From the NCBI RefSeq assembly GCF_900091495.1, contig NZ_LT607413.1:6525001-6589000 (forward strand): a stretch of DNA of 64,000 nt, read 5' to 3'. The notes beneath the pieces were generated by a model. That model did no database searches. It was not told where the DNA came from and saw only the letters and a list, made by a program, of their open reading frames with translations. A program made the translations under genes and the position numbers. Of this stretch, positions 62,865 through 64,000 are shown piece by piece (the first letter of the stretch is position 1; the number at the start of each line of letters is the position of its first letter). The DNA comes from Micromonospora echinospora. Its GTDB lineage: Bacteria > Actinomycetota > Actinomycetes > Mycobacteriales > Micromonosporaceae.

Positions 62865-63788
62865 TCACCCGCTGATGGCGTCGACCAGGGTGAACAATTC
62901 GCGCTGGTTCTGGTCGCGGCGGTCCTTGATGGTGTCGACGTTCAGGTCGAGCAGGCCACCCGCAATCGACTCGCACCGGGCCAGCACCCCGTCCCGCCAG
63001 GGCTTGAGCACCTCGGCGGCGGTGCGCGCGAGCGGCGTCATCGCGTGCGGCGCCTGGGATCGGGCCCGCAGGTAGCCGGCGATCAGTTCGAGCGCGAGGT
63101 TGCCGCCGCCCTTGCCCATGCCGCCCAGGGACGCGTCCAGGTACCGGCAGCCGGCCTCGACGGCGGAGAGCGAGTTGATGAAGGCGAGGCTGAGCCCGTC
63201 GTGCGCGTGGAAGCCCAGGGGCACGGCGGTCTCCACGCCGGCCACCCGGATGAGCCGGTCGACCTGCTCGGGGAAGAGACTGCCGTTCGAGTCGGCCAGG
63301 TAGAAGGCGTCCACCTGCCACTGCTCGGCGAGGCGGGCCGCCGCAGCGACCGCACGGGCGGAGAGCTCGCTGACCCGGATGAGGTTGACCGCGACCCGCA
63401 GACCGGCGGCCCGGGCCGCCTCCACGTGCGGGGTCAGGTCCGCCAGGATGGCGTGCTGCGCCGGCAGCCGGACCATACCGACGCCGAGGGCGGCGAGGCG
63501 CCGGTAGTCGGTGGGGTGGACGTCTCGGGCGTGCGCCATGACCGTGACGGTCACCGTGGGGTTCGCCGCGCAGAGCGTACGCAGGTGGTCGTCGGGGCAA
63601 CAGGACGTCGGGCGGTCCGCGCCGTCGACGTCGTGGCGCCGGGGCCGGTAGTAGCCCACCTCGCAGAACGGGATGTGGGCGGTCGCGCAGGCGGAAACCA
63701 CGGTGGCGGCCTGTTGGCGCGACCAGGTGTGACCATTGACGTATCCACCGTCGCGTAACGTAACGTCAAGAAGTGCGACATTCTTCAT
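62865..63788 (-). CDS. DRE-TIM metallolyase, HMG-CoA lyase/4-hydroxy-2-oxovalerate aldolase-like
   Basis: A 307-residue TIM-barrel aldolase. LDVTLRDGGYVNG (Arg12, Asp13) is the DRE-TIM signature, FHAHDGLSLA gives two metal-binding His residues near 210 and GGMGKGGGN the C-terminal loop. It lacks the regulatory domain of isopropylmalate synthase. It should cleave or form a C-C bond with pyruvate or a related enolate. ATG 63788 follows GGGGACG. The gene leads the nine-gene operon; the 227-bp gap to the next gene is long for the operon and might hold a second promoter. Confidence 0.85.
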   Translation of the reverse strand: MKNVALLDVTLRDGGYVNGHTWSRQQAATVVSACATAHIPFCEVGYYRPRRHDVDGADRPTSCCPDDHLRTLCAANPTVTVTVMAHARDVHPTDYRRLAALGVGMVRLPAQHAILADLTPHVEAARAAGLRVAVNLIRVSELSARAVAAAARLAEQWQVDAFYLADSNGSLFPEQVDRLIRVAGVETAVPLGFHAHDGLSLAFINSLSAVEAGCRYLDASLGGMGKGGGNLALELIAGYLRARSQAPHAMTPLARTAAEVLKPWRDGVLARCESIAGGLLDLNVDTIKDRRDQNQRELFTLVDAISG

Positions 63789-64000
63789 CGGGGCGTCCCC
63801 TGCATTCCTCGGACCTACCCGAGGCCACGCCCAACGTTGGGCGACCACGGGCGATGGCAAACGGGTGCCGGAAATTGATCAGTTCGGATCGGCGGTGCCC
63901 AGATCGGTGATCGACGCACGGAGGATCTTTCACGGGCAACATCCGCATCGCAATGGCCGGGTGTCGAGATTTCGTATTAAGCAAGAACGTTCAACGGGAC
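63789..64000. promoter_or_regulatory. Upstream region of the nine-gene operon
   Basis: About 210 bp at the right edge, partly AT-richer (GGAAATTGATCAGTTCGGATC, TTTCGTATTAAGCAAG). No open frame with coding bias is seen. It should hold the promoter of the aldolase-led operon; no confident -35/-10 pair was identified. Confidence 0.4.

Noticed and set aside
1..64000. One single biosynthetic cluster across the window
   Set aside because: The two synthase regions are separated by about 27 kb of envelope, carbohydrate and housekeeping-like genes with their own promoters; no evidence links them.
1..64000. CRISPR arrays, tRNA/rRNA genes, insertion sequences, prophage
   Set aside because: No repeat-spacer pattern, tRNA cloverleaf, transposase or phage gene was recognised; tRNAscan and IS searches would be decisive.

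Overview
The window is very GC-rich DNA (roughly 70-75 percent by eye). It has dense, translationally coupled operons, frequent GTG starts and strong GC bias at third codon positions. Together with the gene families (NRPS/PKS, secreted CBM2-GH5 cellulase, DUF6403, many glycosyltransferases) this points to a filamentous actinomycete, most likely a Micromonosporaceae member such as Micromonospora. That assignment is inference; no rRNA or tRNA gene was seen to confirm it.

Layout. (1) 1-14228, minus strand: an MFS exporter, then one giant PKS-NRPS reading frame that runs off the left edge. Its order (fatty acyl-AMP ligase, KR-like, ACP, KS, AT, ACP, class III aminotransferase, luciferase-like monooxygenase, C, A) is the logic used for 3-amino-2-hydroxy-acyl starters of the microginin/puwainaphycin type. 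(2) 14624-15932: a small secreted SH3-like protein and an XRE-type regulator. (3) 16517-27635, plus strand: an envelope-glycan or glycolipid operon with four GT2/GT87 glycosyltransferases, a flippase-like membrane protein, a class III aminotransferase, an epimerase, a UbiA-type prenyltransferase, an EEP-family hydrolase and a GT4 glycosyltransferase. Two adjacent GT2 genes share a nearly identical, C-rich block of about 400 bp, and one of them carries a 1-nt frameshift in a C run. (4) 27740-30487: three coupled genes for membrane proteins of unknown function. (5) 30608-40848: a Tat-exported carbonic anhydrase, an NmrA-like reductase, a secreted ricin-B/beta-helix protein, a cellulase, a lipoprotein/membrane protein pair, a decayed gene, an EamA transporter and an AraC regulator. 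(6) 40931-63788: a compact biosynthetic cluster.

The right-hand cluster has three transcription units. A minus-strand unit holds an NRPS (C-A-PCP), a thioesterase and an MFS exporter. A divergent plus-strand unit holds an aminotransferase, a DUF2000 protein, a PhpK-like radical SAM enzyme, a type II thioesterase and a second NRPS with a degenerate C domain. A convergent nine-gene minus-strand operon holds a DRE-TIM aldolase, a haem-oxygenase-like diiron enzyme, a class IV aminotransferase, an ATP-grasp enzyme, an enolase-superfamily racemase, an RraA-like protein, an M81 metallopeptidase, a nitroreductase and a hotdog thioesterase. The simplest reading is that the nine-gene operon makes or tailors one or more unusual amino acids. 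The two small NRPSs would activate them, and the ATP-grasp and radical SAM enzymes would join or methylate them. I recognise no described pathway with this combination. Whether it works with the partly seen left-hand megasynthase cannot be decided here; about 27 kb of envelope and carbohydrate genes separate them.
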